From contig SWDT01000042.1 of assembly GCA_009193035.1 (NCBI GenBank), positions 1 through 64,000 of the forward strand: a stretch of 64,000 nt of DNA. The letters run 5' to 3'. Under the pieces are notes generated by a model. It did no database searches. It had not been told where the DNA came from and saw only the letters and a list, made by a program, of their open reading frames with translations. Of the stretch, positions 47,771 through 59,830 are shown piece by piece. The DNA comes from Halicephalobus mephisto. Taxonomy: Eukaryota > Nematoda > Chromadorea > Rhabditida > Panagrolaimidae. Position 1 is the first letter of the stretch; every line of letters begins with the position of its first letter. Both the position numbers and the translations under genes were made by a program.

Positions 47771-50700
47771 TTATTCGTATCGGATGTTTCTGGGGCTGTT
47801 GGAGGAATAACCAAGAGCCGGGCTTTCTGTAAGTTTAACGGTTGCCGTGCTTGTTTTCCTATGAGCCGGTGGTCCGTAGATCATCTGGAAATTGAAAAAT
47901 TAGCTTCAGCGTGATTCTGTTCATTACGCCCTTGGATAGTGCTCAGGAAGTTTAAACAGTGGTTTTCCAGACACTATCCAAGTTTACATTAAAGGGAACG
48001 TTAACTAAGATAGTGTCTAAGAAAGTCGGATTTTTAAATTTTATGGACACTATCCAGATCTGCATTGCAATGAGTAAATTCGGATAGTGTCCAGAAAAGT
48101 TAGATTTTTGGATTTTTTAGACATTATCGAAGTTTACACTAGAAAGAATTAACTTGGATAGTATCTTAGGCATCTGGAGTTTCTGAGTGCTATTCTAGTT
48201 TTGTTTTCAGGACCTTTCTTGAGTAGTATCCAGAAAATCGTGTTTTTCGAATTTTCTAGTCACTGTCCAAGTTTACTATGAGAACTTTCTTCAAAACTAA
48301 CCACATCAGGATCCTGGGATTTGTGAAGTTTGTAACTCCCTGTAGCTGTTCCAATTTCGCCTGTGCTGCTGCGATCTTTTGTCTGATTGGGGGAACTGAA
48401 GACGAACGGCTCGTTTTCCTTGTAATAACCGCCTTGTGCGCTATTCGTCGACGGTGGACGTGGTCGGGATTGCTGGAACAACTGCTGCTGCTCGTGTTGC
48501 TCAAAGTGCTGTTCGAATGACTTCGAATTACTGGGTTGACGATACGAAGTTTCACGCAATTGTTGTTGATAGGCTGTGGCGGATTCCTTTAATTGGGAAA
48601 ACTGTGCAATCAAAGAATAGAAACCTTCACCGATAAATTTCGCTTTGAGAAAAAGTTAAAAAATTTTCTGTAGATTTTTAAAAATATTCAAAGTGTGCTT
48701 CCGAAAAACAGTGGATTTGAATCTTAACCAACCTCATCAAATCTTAATTCGTCGCAAGAACCATTGAATTGGTTCAAGTGATCATAGGAAACAGCTCCTC
48801 TCATTCCTCGTGACTGGTGCATTGCCGCCTGATATCCATGTCTCCAGATTTCTAGTGTGTCTTCCAAACTGGGTAACCCTAATTCACTTCTGCTTCTTCG
48901 TAGTTCCTCTTCTCTTTCCTTCATGGCTCGTATTTCAGCGGCAATTAATCCTTCTCCAGCTTTAGTCTGATCCAACTCCTGCATGGATTGTCTTCGATTT
49001 TCCGGGACTTGTTTCAGAGACATGTCATAAGTCCTTCTGAATCTACTCGGATTCCCGTTATTGGCAGAATTCTTGACATATCTTCCTTTTTGTGGCGTAG
49101 GAGGAACCGGCTGAACAGGAGTCTGATTCTGTTGCCGACTGATCAAGTGATGGTTGCTCTCTTGAGGAAACGGCATCTCATCAGCCAATTGGAATAATCT
49201 TCTCGGGATCTCTATTCCAAAATCATGGAAGATTCCTGGATTCTGTCTGATGTATTGTAGCAATAAATAATGATCAGGAGAAAGATTAAGACAGGAATTG
49301 GAGCCGTACTGGGAAGATGGTTGATGACGATATTCGTGAATGTGATTCTGTTGAGAGGGATATTGTTGTTGAGGAGTGAATTGTTGTTGAGAGGGATATT
49401 GTTGTTGCAAGTACTGTGGATTCACATTCTGATGAGCAGGAGCTGCAGGAGGACTGTCGTGACTTCCATGGGCAGGAATTGGGGGTAGCGGTTTCCCCAT
49501 GGCTGTGGACGGTCTAGAATGATCTCGAAAAGCTGGAGTAGTATTATTGCTCCTGGTCTGTCCAAAATCCGTTCCGAAGTGTCTGTGATTTGATTCGTTT
49601 CTGTCAATGAAATCTAAAAATCCCCGTGTTTTTGTCATATCGGTAAATCCCTACCTCTTCTTTCAAACTTTTCCTTCACTGCCCCGATGTTAGCGATAGA
49701 TTCCCGACTGATGGACTCCTTTATCCGCTCCCGGTCATACCAAGGCTGATGATCAATGTGCATCGTCAGCGACTCCAGCGATTTCCCCTTCTGGAGAGGT
49801 TTCTTCACCGCCACCAGTTGCTGGATCTGCTGTTTCTCGATTTCCGCTTTTCTTTCAGTTTCTTCAATTTTTTGTTTCCGGTGTTCGGGAATATTACTGT
49901 CTTTAGGAATTAAAGTCGGAACCTTGCCTGAGGCGATGAGACTGGCACTCATAGGATCGTTTGATCGCCATTTCGGGAATCCAAAAGGTTTTCTTTTCGG
50001 TTGTAGCATGGCTTCTTGTCGGAGCTGGAAAATAATGAAATTAATCGAAAGATCAAAAAGTAGGATTTGTACCTTTTCTTGTTTTTCCTTTTCAGAATTC
50101 TCCTCCCAATAATTCCTCAAAGCCGGAGTTTTGGAACTTAAATCTTTCTTTTCGGAAAGTCTTTGGCCGATCCAGAAATTGTCTGTTCCTACAAAGGGAA
50201 TATAAGGACGGACAATAATCATCAGTCAGGTTCAATAATAAAATTGAATAATGTCCAAAAAGTTTGTTGAATTCGAAATTCTGGACACTATCCAAGTTTA
50301 CTATTGGAAGAATATTTACGGATAGTGTTCAAAAAATCTTTATTTTAGACACTATCCAAATTTACTATTGGAAGAATATTTATGGATAGTGTTTAGAAAT
50401 TTATATTTTGGACACTATCCAAGTTTACTATTGGAAGAATATTTATGGATAGTGTTTAGAAATTTATATTTTGGACACTATCCAAGTTTGTAACTGAACT
50501 TATAAAAAGCTAAAATATTTTAAAACATGAGCATGAAAACGGGAGCACCTCGAGAAACTTGAGTCACCTAGACAAAGTTCCAAATCTCCAGTCACCCGGA
50601 AAAGTCTTAGATCTCAATCAATTTAATAAATCTATAATTCAATTTTCTAAAGACTTTAGTCAGTTACAAAAGTTTTTAGAGAAATTCAATTTCAAAGACT

Positions 50701-53340
50701 CGCGAAAATTGACAGTTTGTTTCAAATAAAACCGCTGACCCGTGAGTTTAAAAAAGTGGAAATTCTCTAAGAAAACAGCTCAATATCAAGAACAGATCGA
50801 AAAGTCATGAATTACTTGAACTGCTAATCTGCAGATCTGGTCACGGATAAAGTCTTACCAAAGTACTTGACTGGCTTTTCTTCGGTGTTTTCTCCATTGT
50901 TTTCTCCAGAATTGTTCGGCATTGGAAATAATTTTAAAAAATTGCAAAAAATGATTCAAATTCAAGCGACAAATTTCCGGTTGAAAGCCACTCGAGAGCC
51001 AATAAATCTTGCAAAGCAAACTTGCCCAGATCCGAGAAGTCTTCTTCTCGCGCTAGTTGAACGCTCGCGCAACTAGAAGCAGACTGGGAGGATTTGCTTT
51101 AGCTCCTCGATGAAATCGTTCGTGTCTTACATGACAACCAATTCTTTTAGCAATCAACAAAATCTCAAAAAAGATGGTCCTGTCAATTGTAGTCAAGAAC
51201 AATGGATACAAAGTTCAATGAGGTCTAAGATTGTTTCATTTTTCAATGAGCTCACCATTATCCAATTTTTCTTTAGTTTGGTCATCTTCTTCACTTTCCA
51301 AACCAGAGTCCTTAGCGATCAGGGAACCACCACTCGGCTTACGGGAGGCTTTAATAATAGCTTCAGTTGCTGCGCGGATGTCATTTTTAAGGATCGATTG
51401 GGGATCACTCGCCCCACTGGAGGGAGTGTTTGGGGGTGTCTCGGCGACGGCTGTCCGAGAATAGGAATTAGAATATCGCTGATGTTCTGAAATGAAAAAT
51501 TTCAGTTTGGAAGTTTTGTTAGCAAAAGTGGATAGTGTCTAAAATTGATTTTTTAATTTTAAGACACTATCCACATGTTTATTTTCAACAGATCAAAATT
51601 GGATAGTGTCTAGAAAATTTTGATTTCCGAACATCCTAGATACTATCCAGATACCTTTCTGAATATAGCAAAATTGGATAGTGTCTGGAAAATTTCGATT
51701 TCTAAATCATCCGATCACTATCCAAGATTGCTGTTGGAGTAGAAAAGATTAAAATTCACTAAAATTATTGTTTTCTCCACGAATATTACCTTCAAATCGT
51801 TCGTCAAAGACAAATTCCTTTTCCGTAACAACAACAGTCATTTTTTTCGTTCAAGTTACTTTTTTCGCAGAAATGTACAACTTTCTAACTCAGTAAATTG
51901 TGCAAGCAAAGATTCACCACAGGAGGAAATCGGTTTTGTCAATATTTGATCAATAACAAACACTGAACCCATCTTCAGCTTTTGCTCATTCTGATTCCTT
52001 CCGGATGCAAGTTGGAAAACTACTGTTATGTTTTACTAAATTTACAAGAGGGCTTAACAAAGTAACCCCCGCAAATACTTCCAAGTCAGCATTTCGAGGA
52101 TTTTATAAAAAATCAATTTACCTGGTTGTAAAGTGCTCACGAAATTGTGGACTTGAGGTTGTTTAGAAGAGATGAGTTGGCATTTTCTCCTAGGAGAAAT
52201 GGGAGATCTGCCGACGGAGGAAAGTCCGATGGCCTTCTCCATGATGGTCTGCTTGAATTGGACCACATCTATGGCTTGGTAAGGAGATACAGAATCTGAA
52301 TCATCTTGAGAAGATGATTGCATCTGGAAAAATCAATAAATTTATACAGATCAGGTTACGTTAACTTCGAAATAGGTAAACTAAACTCAAAATAAGCTTC
52401 CAACTCGAGCCTAGACGGGCTTATCTCGATATTTAAGAACGGGAACAGCTTGAAAACTCGTCAAGTATCAAAACTAACCCTCATCGACTGGCGAATAGTT
52501 CAACGTCACATAAACTTTAGATTTAAATTTGGCTACAATTAAAGGAACAAAATTTTAAACAGTTTACGAAAAGCTCAAAAAAGAAAATCGAACAAAGTCA
52601 GTTCAAGTATCGTCGATGAAACCAAGTCAAATAAGAGCCTTTTTGTTGACCAAAAACGTTACGTCGACAAATAAAAATTAACTCATATAAAAATTCCCAG
52701 AAATTAAAAGTCAGTCAAGTTTCTAATCCGAGAATGACCACTCAAAGTTGGAGCTTTTGGATTCAAGCATCAAGCGAGAACGAAAAACCACTCTACGGAC
52801 CAGCTTTTCCTTCTTCTCGCACTCTTTTGTGAAATATGATCAAGGTGATCAAAATTCTAAGATTGTCCATTTACTTGTCTGGAAACTGTTTTTTGCATTT
52901 TTTTCATCAATGCTTGCTTCGAGGATCAAAAAAGAAAGAAAAAAGGTCGTTTTTGACTGGCTTCAAAGCAAGTCCGGCTCGCGCGCAATGTCCACATCTG
53001 TTACTTTTCGTTTCTCAATTTACGCCATCGCTTTATCGCTTTTTTGTTTTCTTTAATGGTCATAAATTGAAAATCGTCGTTTATTTACACGAATCCAGAA
53101 TTCCCGAAGGTTTATAAATAGTAAATTTTATATGAATTACACGTCGAAATTTCCAATTTCGAAAATCTTCGGAGATTTTGATCTTTGTTGTGATTTCATA
53201 TATTAATTCTCATGGTTATTAATTAGAATGTATTTCAGGAGGCTACTAACCTGTCAATACTCACATCACTAACCCTCTTTGTTGTTTTTCTCCTCCGAAA
53301 TTCTCCGACGACTATCCTGGGCCATCATTGCCTTCCTCAT
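47771..53340 (-). CDS. Scaffold-like protein with AKAP2/MISP-type C-terminal segment, multiple first exons
   Basis: Common exons are 50073-50188, 49655-50024, 48733-49613, 48302-48601 and 47771-47884, plus 51256-51486 in the longer forms. Four possible first exons, each beginning with ATG and ending in phase 1, can feed them: 53274-53340, 52122-52323, 51790-51841 and, entering later, 50859-50922. The form starting at 52323 has 737 residues, the one at 51841 has 687 and the one at 50922 has 614. The protein is Gln/Pro/Ser-rich and charged, with LPPIPA and PVPPTPQ segments. A segment EIRAMKEREEELRRSRSELG resembles the conserved C-terminal helix of actin-associated MISP/AKAP2 proteins. It also contains the conserved-looking KRKPFGFPKWRSNDPMSASL. 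The gene structure is solid; the family call is weak. Hairpin repeats crowd its introns. Confidence 0.72.
47930..48275. repeat. Cluster of GGATAGTGTC hairpin repeats in the last intron of the scaffold-like gene
   Basis: Five consecutive units, beginning near 47936, 48009, 48083, 48155 and 48226, each about 50 bp with complementary ends, separated by about 25 bp. They fill most of the 417-bp intron 47885-48301. Confidence 0.8.
50243..50490. repeat. Tandem array of hairpin repeats, 63-bp period
   Basis: GGACACTATCC-type motifs start at 50283, 50347, 50410 and 50473, spacings of 64, 63 and 63 bp, with GATAGTGT halves between them. Units 3 and 4 are nearly identical, so the last expansion is recent. 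The array lies in the intron upstream of exon 50073-50188. Confidence 0.85.
51525..51735. repeat. Three GGATAGTGTC hairpin units
   Basis: Units begin near 51531, 51601 and 51676, each pairing GGATAGTGTCT at the left with a complementary CACTATCC end about 45 bp later. They lie between two alternative first exons of the scaffold-like gene. Confidence 0.8.
52324..53273. other. Region between alternative first exons of the scaffold-like gene
   Basis: Probably promoter and intron sequence. Open frames at 52748-53117 on the plus strand overlap in two frames and have no support. Confidence 0.5.
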
Positions 53341-54239
53341 CTGTAAGTACTTTTTCTTTCTTCTTATTCCATGATGAACAATGTCTAGTTTATGTCATTT
53401 TTATGGAGACCGCCACCAACTGTTGATTTTGGATTCAATCCTGGTATAGATCCTGTTTTGCAGGTGTGCCGGTTTTACTTTTTTAGCGGACAAAAAATTG
53501 GATGCCAAAGGTTACGATTCTGGGCGGAGTTGGATGAGACTCCTGATTTAGGACTTGGATTACACAAATTTCTATTTTTAAATTCGAAAACCTTGGGATT
53601 TATTATAGAAGATGATTTTGAAGTAAATTGCATATTATCGAGGCCGTTTTTTATATCCGCAAAGCCAGGTGTTCTATTTAGTTTTTATCTGATTGCTTCG
53701 AGGGGAATAGGAACCCCAGTCACATTTGGTGCGCCCGTCAATGAGCCTTGTCGCGAATCCTTCTATTCTTCTGAATAAACCCTTTGAAAAAAGTTTATTG
53801 AAAGAAATCCATGTATGCCATTGATGTAATTGCCTTTTACCATGGGAACTCCTTTTTTCTTTGTTCAAATATATTCAGATTGCCGCCTAGATTAAAAATT
53901 TGCCAATATTAAACCGCATATCCTCTCATTTGACACCCGATCGCACTTGTTCCACTCCGGAATTGCAAATTGGCGTAATTGGTTCTCTTTTGTTTGCGCC
54001 CGATTTGGCCTCTAACAGTCTGATTTGCAGGAGAACCCATGTCCTCTCGTGTTCGTGTTCGATTTGCTTCATAGGTTTTGTGACCTTTATTATTTTTGGA
54101 AATATTTCAATTTTGATCAGAAAACTTGCAGTGTTTGGCTGACACTCGACATGGAAAAGTCAAATTCTTATTTTCGAAGTTACATCCGGAGATGTGGGAT
54201 TTCGAAATTTTTTAATTTTTCACTTATTCAGTGTTTCAG
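53341..54239. other. Upstream region of the EGF-type gene, exons unresolved
   Basis: A 128-codon plus-strand frame (53392-53778) starts with MSFLWRPPPTVDFGF but has no recognisable domain and no splice link to the EGF exons in the required phase. The 5' exons of the EGF-type gene should lie here or further upstream; I could not place them. Confidence 0.45.
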
Positions 54240-54914
54240 ATGCCTGTACCTCTGATGAAATACTCAATGCGTTGAAAAAATCAGGAGAAAGTGAAAAACA
54301 GATATTTATTGAGATAACCACAGGACAAGCGGATTACGTAAATACAGAATATAACCAATCAACGGATGACGGGATGATTGTTTTGACTCCTTGTAAATCA
54401 GATCCAGACAGATCCTTCAACTGTGTGAATAATGGCACTTGTTGGACTGATGGTTATTATGAATTTTGCCAGTAAGTTTGGGAAATAATTATTTTTTAAG
54501 TTATTTCTTTAGATGTATTCCTGGATTCAGAGGACGGTACTGTCAATATTCTCACAATCCCAAGTACGAAGGAGCCCTTCATGTCGCTCCAGAAGTAGAA
54601 TCAGCTGCGCTCAAAACCATGTTCATTATAATTATAATTGGATTCATCGTGGCGTGCTGTATTCTTTACTTTTGTAAAACGTAAGTTTTTATTTCAGTTT
54701 TGAATTAATTTTAGTTTTTAGATACTGTAAAGTGGATCCATCGCCAGCGGATTCCTCCATGTCAAGTGTTCTTTGCCCTAGTTGCCATTCGAGAACTCAA
54801 AGTCCTCGACCACCTTTTATGGCGACTTCCTGTAGAAGCGGAATATCTACTCCGATAACTTCTTCTCGTGTTTCTTATCCATCGACAATTTTTACCTGCT
54901 CGAGAATGCCATGA
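54240..54914 (+). CDS. EGF-family transmembrane growth factor (LIN-3/Spitz type), 3' exons
   Basis: Three exons, 54240-54471, 54513-54680 and 54722-54914, join in frame; the first needs one more base from an unseen upstream exon. The encoded part has one EGF domain with six cysteines (CKSDPDRSFNCVNNGTC, then FCQCIPGFRGRYCQ), a short juxtamembrane segment, one membrane helix (MFIIIIIGFIVACCILYF) and a Cys/Ser/Pro-rich cytoplasmic tail ending in SRMP. A single EGF next to the membrane is the layout of EGF-receptor ligands such as Spitz, TGF-alpha and C. elegans LIN-3, which are released by proteolysis. Identity with LIN-3 is possible but not shown. The signal peptide exon is missing from the model. 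Confidence 0.75.
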
Positions 54915-57497
54915 TCTGTTATATGTTCGGATGAATATGGGTCGAAATGAATTATAATGAATAAAATTGAATAACCTATTAATTTAAATTTGTGGCAGTT
55001 GATATTCTTTCATATTCTGATTCTATGAATTTAGGTTTGCAGTCATCAACAGACTTTTTAGTGAAGGTGGTCTTGTCCATGGTGGAGCACATGATGGGTT
55101 GTCTTCCTATAGAGTTTTTCTGGTAGGTTTTGTGATGTCAGTTAAGGACACTTCTGTGATTCCGGAGATGACGACATCTGCAGGAGGTAATCGGGGGAAC
55201 TAGACTCCCATGGTGATTCCAGTAAAGTGAGTTCTGAATTTGGAGAGTTGAGTAGTGAATTCTCGTTTGATAATGATAAAGTAAATAATATAATTATTAA
55301 AGCCGATGATGACGAGGAAACAAAGGACATCGAGGAAGAAAGACGATGTTTGAAAAAACAGCTTAGAGAAGTAAATTCGGTAGAAGAAATAAAAATATCC
55401 ATTACTCCTGAAATTGAATGAATAGAATAAAGAGTTTTTCAATTTAGAGGAAATATAATTATGAACGAATTTTAAAAATTAAATTTCGGATTTTTGATTT
55501 TCAAAGCAGATCCGATCGTTCAACTCTGGTCCCAGCACGAACGGTGATCTCATTTCCATTGGATGCAAAAACGTTATTTTTGATGAATTTAAAAAAAATT
55601 TTTTTTCTTATTTAATAAATAAAAATTTAAATCTTCGAAAATGATTAAAAATAATGTTAAAAATGATTATCATTCGTGTGAATACCAAAATTGAGAAACT
55701 TTAAATTTGGATTTTTTCGAAAAAATTTAAAATTCTTTGTTATGGATAAATTTGGAAAAATTATTTTACTTTGTTTTTATATAAATAAATATTTCAATTT
55801 GTACTTGTAAAAAATAACTTTTTAATTTTTTCAATTTTAATTAAGATTATATTTTTATTTTTATTAAATAATTCGAAATTAATATTAATCGTAATTGTCG
55901 ATTTTTGAAAATTTCCGGTTTTTGAACTCGAGTTAGTTCAAATTGAATCGAAATTTCCCGATTTTTAAGTTTAAATTAGTTCAATTTGAATTCAGTTTTT
56001 GACCTTCGAAGTCGAATTTAAAACAAGTTTGAAATCAAATAAAAAATCGACAATTTTTGAAGTTCGTCATTTAAATTAAAAATTATCTAATAAAAAAAGT
56101 CTAATAAAAAATACCCAAAAACGTCACTGATTGGCCAACATTTAAGAGATTTTTTAAATAATTGTTTTTTCATAAAATTTGGCACAGAAATTAAGGAATT
56201 TGAGTGCGTAGAATGAGATAACTCAGAAGTAGGGAATTAGTTTTCAGAATCCAGAATTCTGAAGGTTAACTTCCAATCCTGATCTAATATCCGGACTTTG
56301 AAATTAAACATAAGTTTAATTATTAAACTTCTAACCTAGTCATATATTTCGTATGCTTTGTAAAATTAGGTTTAACTACTAAATTTCAAATTTAGTCATG
56401 TCGTATACTCTGAAGAGCGGTTTGATAAAGTGCATCCGGACTCTATGAATTCGGTTACTTTGTTCTACGTACTTTCAGAAGAAATCCGACAGTACTCGTT
56501 TTTCCTATGCCACAAAATATGCAAAGTTATGTAGAATGTTTTTTAACAAATCGTGAACCGCCTTAGGTCACAACCGAAGACAAGACCAAAGATGAGATGG
56601 GAAGACGAACTGATAATAATACGTAAACCGCTTAGATAAGGGGTCCAAGATCGTTCCACCCGGAAGTTCAGTTGTGATCAACAGGAACCAATTTACACAC
56701 AAAAATCATCACTTTTATAGTGCGGTGATAAATGCAAACATCACTACCACGTTTGATTGTGTAATAATTGTAAATTGTGGTAAAACTGTTACGGTTTTCA
56801 TAGACATTTAGTGATTGCGACAAAAACCATGACATGTTTGTTGCGAAAAGTTGTAATATCGGGCAAAAATGACGGAAATACCACATAAATTCAGTTTTAT
56901 CACGTAATTCAACATATAAGATTAAAAAGTTGCTTTTGATAGTACAGAAACAAACGGATATATAATATACAATACATGGATAAATTAAAATGGCTCTGAT
57001 ATATCGAATATATTATATTCAACATATTGATATATTAAATTGATATCAGTGCATTGTATTTAGTGTATGGATACATTAAGGTGATATTAATGTATTATAT
57101 TCAACATATTGATGTATTAAATTAATATCAGTGCATTGTATTTAGTGTATAAATACATTTAAACGAGCCTGATATATTAGATAGATCTTATTCAATATAT
57201 CGATGCATTGTTGATGTATTATATTTAATGTATCGGTACATTGAACATGATGTGTCCAATACATTAGAGCCGTTTTAATGTACCTTTTTGTGTCTAAGAT
57301 TTATTGTTTGAGGACCTGGTCAGTAAAAGTAAAAATAAAAAACCTTCAACATATATTTCTATAAATGACAATTGAGTAAATTAAATGTAAATAATGTAAA
57401 CTAAGATTGATGACATAGTAAGAATTTTATTTTTCCATTAACATTGTTAAAAAATCCAAAAGCAATCTACTTTGATATTTTTATTTTCTGATGATTC
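54915..57497. other. AT-rich intergenic region
   Basis: Two open stretches lie at 55032-55202 and 55191-55421 on the plus strand. The second encodes an acidic, helix-like peptide without an ATG start. After 55450 the sequence is very AT-rich, with a degenerate satellite at about 56935-57280. No gene called. Confidence 0.55.
56935..57280. repeat. Degenerate AT-rich satellite, about 82-bp period
   Basis: TATTATATTCAACATATTGA recurs at 57011 and 57093, and related TGTATTATATT/GATACATT segments continue on both sides, giving about four diverged copies. Confidence 0.65.
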
Positions 57498-58543
57498 TTA
57501 AATTTTTAATTTTTTCATAACATCTTCCAAAGGCTCGACTTTCATGTTTTCTGCTTCTTCTTTTATTGAACCATACAGTACAGTAGATAGATATCGTTCT
57601 CCAAAACTGTTGCAACTGGTGACGACGAGCTTTCCTTCCATCTCGGGCATGTTGGCAACTCTCATAGCAGCGACGACATTGGCTCCAGAACTGATGCCTG
57701 CCAGAATCCCTTCTTCTAAAGCTAATCTCCTGGCCATGGCGATCGCGTCGTCGGAATGAACTTTGAGGACTTTTTCGTAGAGAGAAGTGTCCAGGATCGA
57801 AGGGACAATCCCTGCTCCTATTCCTTGGATCTTGTGTGGATGAAAAATTTCTCCATTTAATACTGCTGCTTCTTCGGGTTCCACGCCGAAGATTCTGACA
57901 GAAGGTTTTTGTTCTCGAAGATACTTACCTACTCCGGTCAGAGTCCCTCCGGTCCCTATCCCGAAAACCACAGCATCCACTTGGCCTTGTGTTTGACGCC
58001 AAATTTCTGGACCGGTAGTTTCGTAATGGATTTTTGGATTTGCAGGATTGTCAAACTGATATGTAAGGAAGGAATTAGGAATATTCGCGGCTAAATCTTC
58101 GGATCTCTTTATCGCCCCTGCAAGACCATCTTCAGGAGCAGTGAGGACGAGCTCGGCCCCTAAGGCAAGAAGCAAGGTCCGCTGAAAGGACTTTAATTTT
58201 TTTTGCGGAAATAGTTACTCACCCTTTCTAAGGACATGGTAGAAGGCATGACGATAATCAACTTGTATCCTTTAGAAGCCGCGGCGAAAGCCAGACCAAT
58301 TCCAGTGTTTCCAGAAGTCGTTTCAATCAAAGTCGTCAATCCCGGTCGGATTTTACCCGCTTTCTCTGCTTCTAGAATCATGGAATAACTGATTCTGTCC
58401 TTGATGGAACAAGCTGGATTCAGGTATTCTAATTTCAGGGCGACTTTGGCTTTACATCCTTTCGTAACTTTTTTCAAGTAAACCATAGGAGTGTTTCCAA
58501 CAAGTTCGAGGACATTTTCCGCAATAGAATTTCTATCGGCCAT
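57498..58543 (-). CDS. Cysteine synthase-like PLP enzyme (CYSL type)
   Basis: O-acetylserine sulfhydrylase-fold enzymes make cysteine from sulfide; nematode CYSL proteins also detoxify cyanide or sense hydrogen sulfide. Exons 58223-58543 and 57498-58181 join across a 41-nt intron to 334 residues. The ATG at 58541-58543 was chosen because the frame upstream has no other ATG. Landmarks are the PLP-lysine motif [11 protein letters not shown], the substrate loop [10 protein letters not shown], the phosphate-binding [12 protein letters not shown] and the C-terminal ISSGANV segment with [11 protein letters not shown]. All catalytic features appear intact. It is closely related to C. elegans cysl-1 and cysl-2, but I cannot tell which. 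It acts in the cytosol. Confidence 0.93.
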
Positions 58544-59830
58544 TTTAGAGTCCCAAGGACAGGATGTGGAGAGTTGCACTAAAGCGCGGTTCTTCTTTTA
58601 TATCAATGGTTCTCGTCATCGATTAATCGAAATACGTGATTTTCGAAGAAAAATGTGAATTAGCTGATTATAGAACACACATTGTGAAAAAAGAAAGTTG
58701 TTTGACATAACTAGTCCAAGAGTGAGTACAATGGGCAAAATTGTCACGCGCTTTTTTGACTTTTTTTATAATCAAAAAATTTAAAAGTAATTCAAAATAA
58801 AAATCATCTTTATTCAAAGAATTACAAATTTCTTTATTTTGAGATTAAAAAAGTGCTTTTCTTTACGAAAAAAAATTTTAAAAAAATTAATTCTCAAAAA
58901 AATGTGAAAAATTTTTGTAAAAGAAAAAATGGGAAAAATTTGGAACAAGAGTCCAAAGATTAAAGATCAACAAGATTCGGAAAAGTTTCTTTGATGTTTT
59001 TTAAAATTTTTGATTATTTTCGATACAAAATAGAAAGTACATTTTAGCTCATCAGAAACAGATTATGGAAATTTATACAGTATAAATCGCATCAGAGTGA
59101 TTTTTAAAATTTTTCAAATACTTTGCAAAAAATTAATTTCAAAATTAAAGATATTTTTGAAATTATTTCAAACAATAATTTTTGAAAAAAAATATGACAA
59201 AGTTTTTTCTGAATTATTTTTTAAATAAAAATAAAATTTTAAAACATATTCGATGGAATTTGAAACATGTTAATTTTTATTCATCTGATCAAAAACTGCA
59301 ATTTTTACTTGATTGTTCAACCTTTGCTTCCATCAAGTCATCCAGAATCATGTTTGATCCAAGTTTTATTTATTTTAATTCCATGTCTGTCCATCAGATC
59401 CTGATTTAATCCGACCTAAACTCCGCGAAAGCTGATTACACAAGAAATTGAACCTTCTCTTAATTTTTCCATTTAACATTCGTTTCGTTCGCGATCAGTT
59501 CTCCAATGACGTGCGTCAATCAAGTCATCATTTCGTGGCAATGTCCTTGGAATAGAGGATGTCGATAACTTGAATGACATTTGGTCATTTTTGGTTTGTC
59601 CGAGGGGTCTATCGTAGGGCCAACAGCTTCTCACCTCAGGGAAGGTCATCTAGACGAAAATACACTCGTTCGAAAGACCACTTGAACGTTAAACGCTTCC
59701 GCTCCGATTGAGTACTCGCGATTCTCCGTTAGCAAACAGTTTTGTAATATTTCCGTTGAACTTTGAGTTAGTGTAGGCTTATTTCGTTTGTTGTATCTGT
59801 GAGAAAGATTAGGTAATATCGATTTTTCAG
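58544..59830. other. Intergenic region between divergent genes
   Basis: AT-rich to about 59450, then more balanced sequence to 59830 that is probably the promoter and 5' leader of the receptor gene. No gene found; the open frame at 59182-59409 is unsupported. Confidence 0.6.

Noticed and set aside
53242..53342. Plus-strand exon between a TTTCAG acceptor and a GTAAGT donor, possible 5' exon of the EGF-type gene
   Set aside because: Its only open frame ends in phase 2, but the EGF exon needs phase 1. The minus-strand reading fits the scaffold-like gene in phase.
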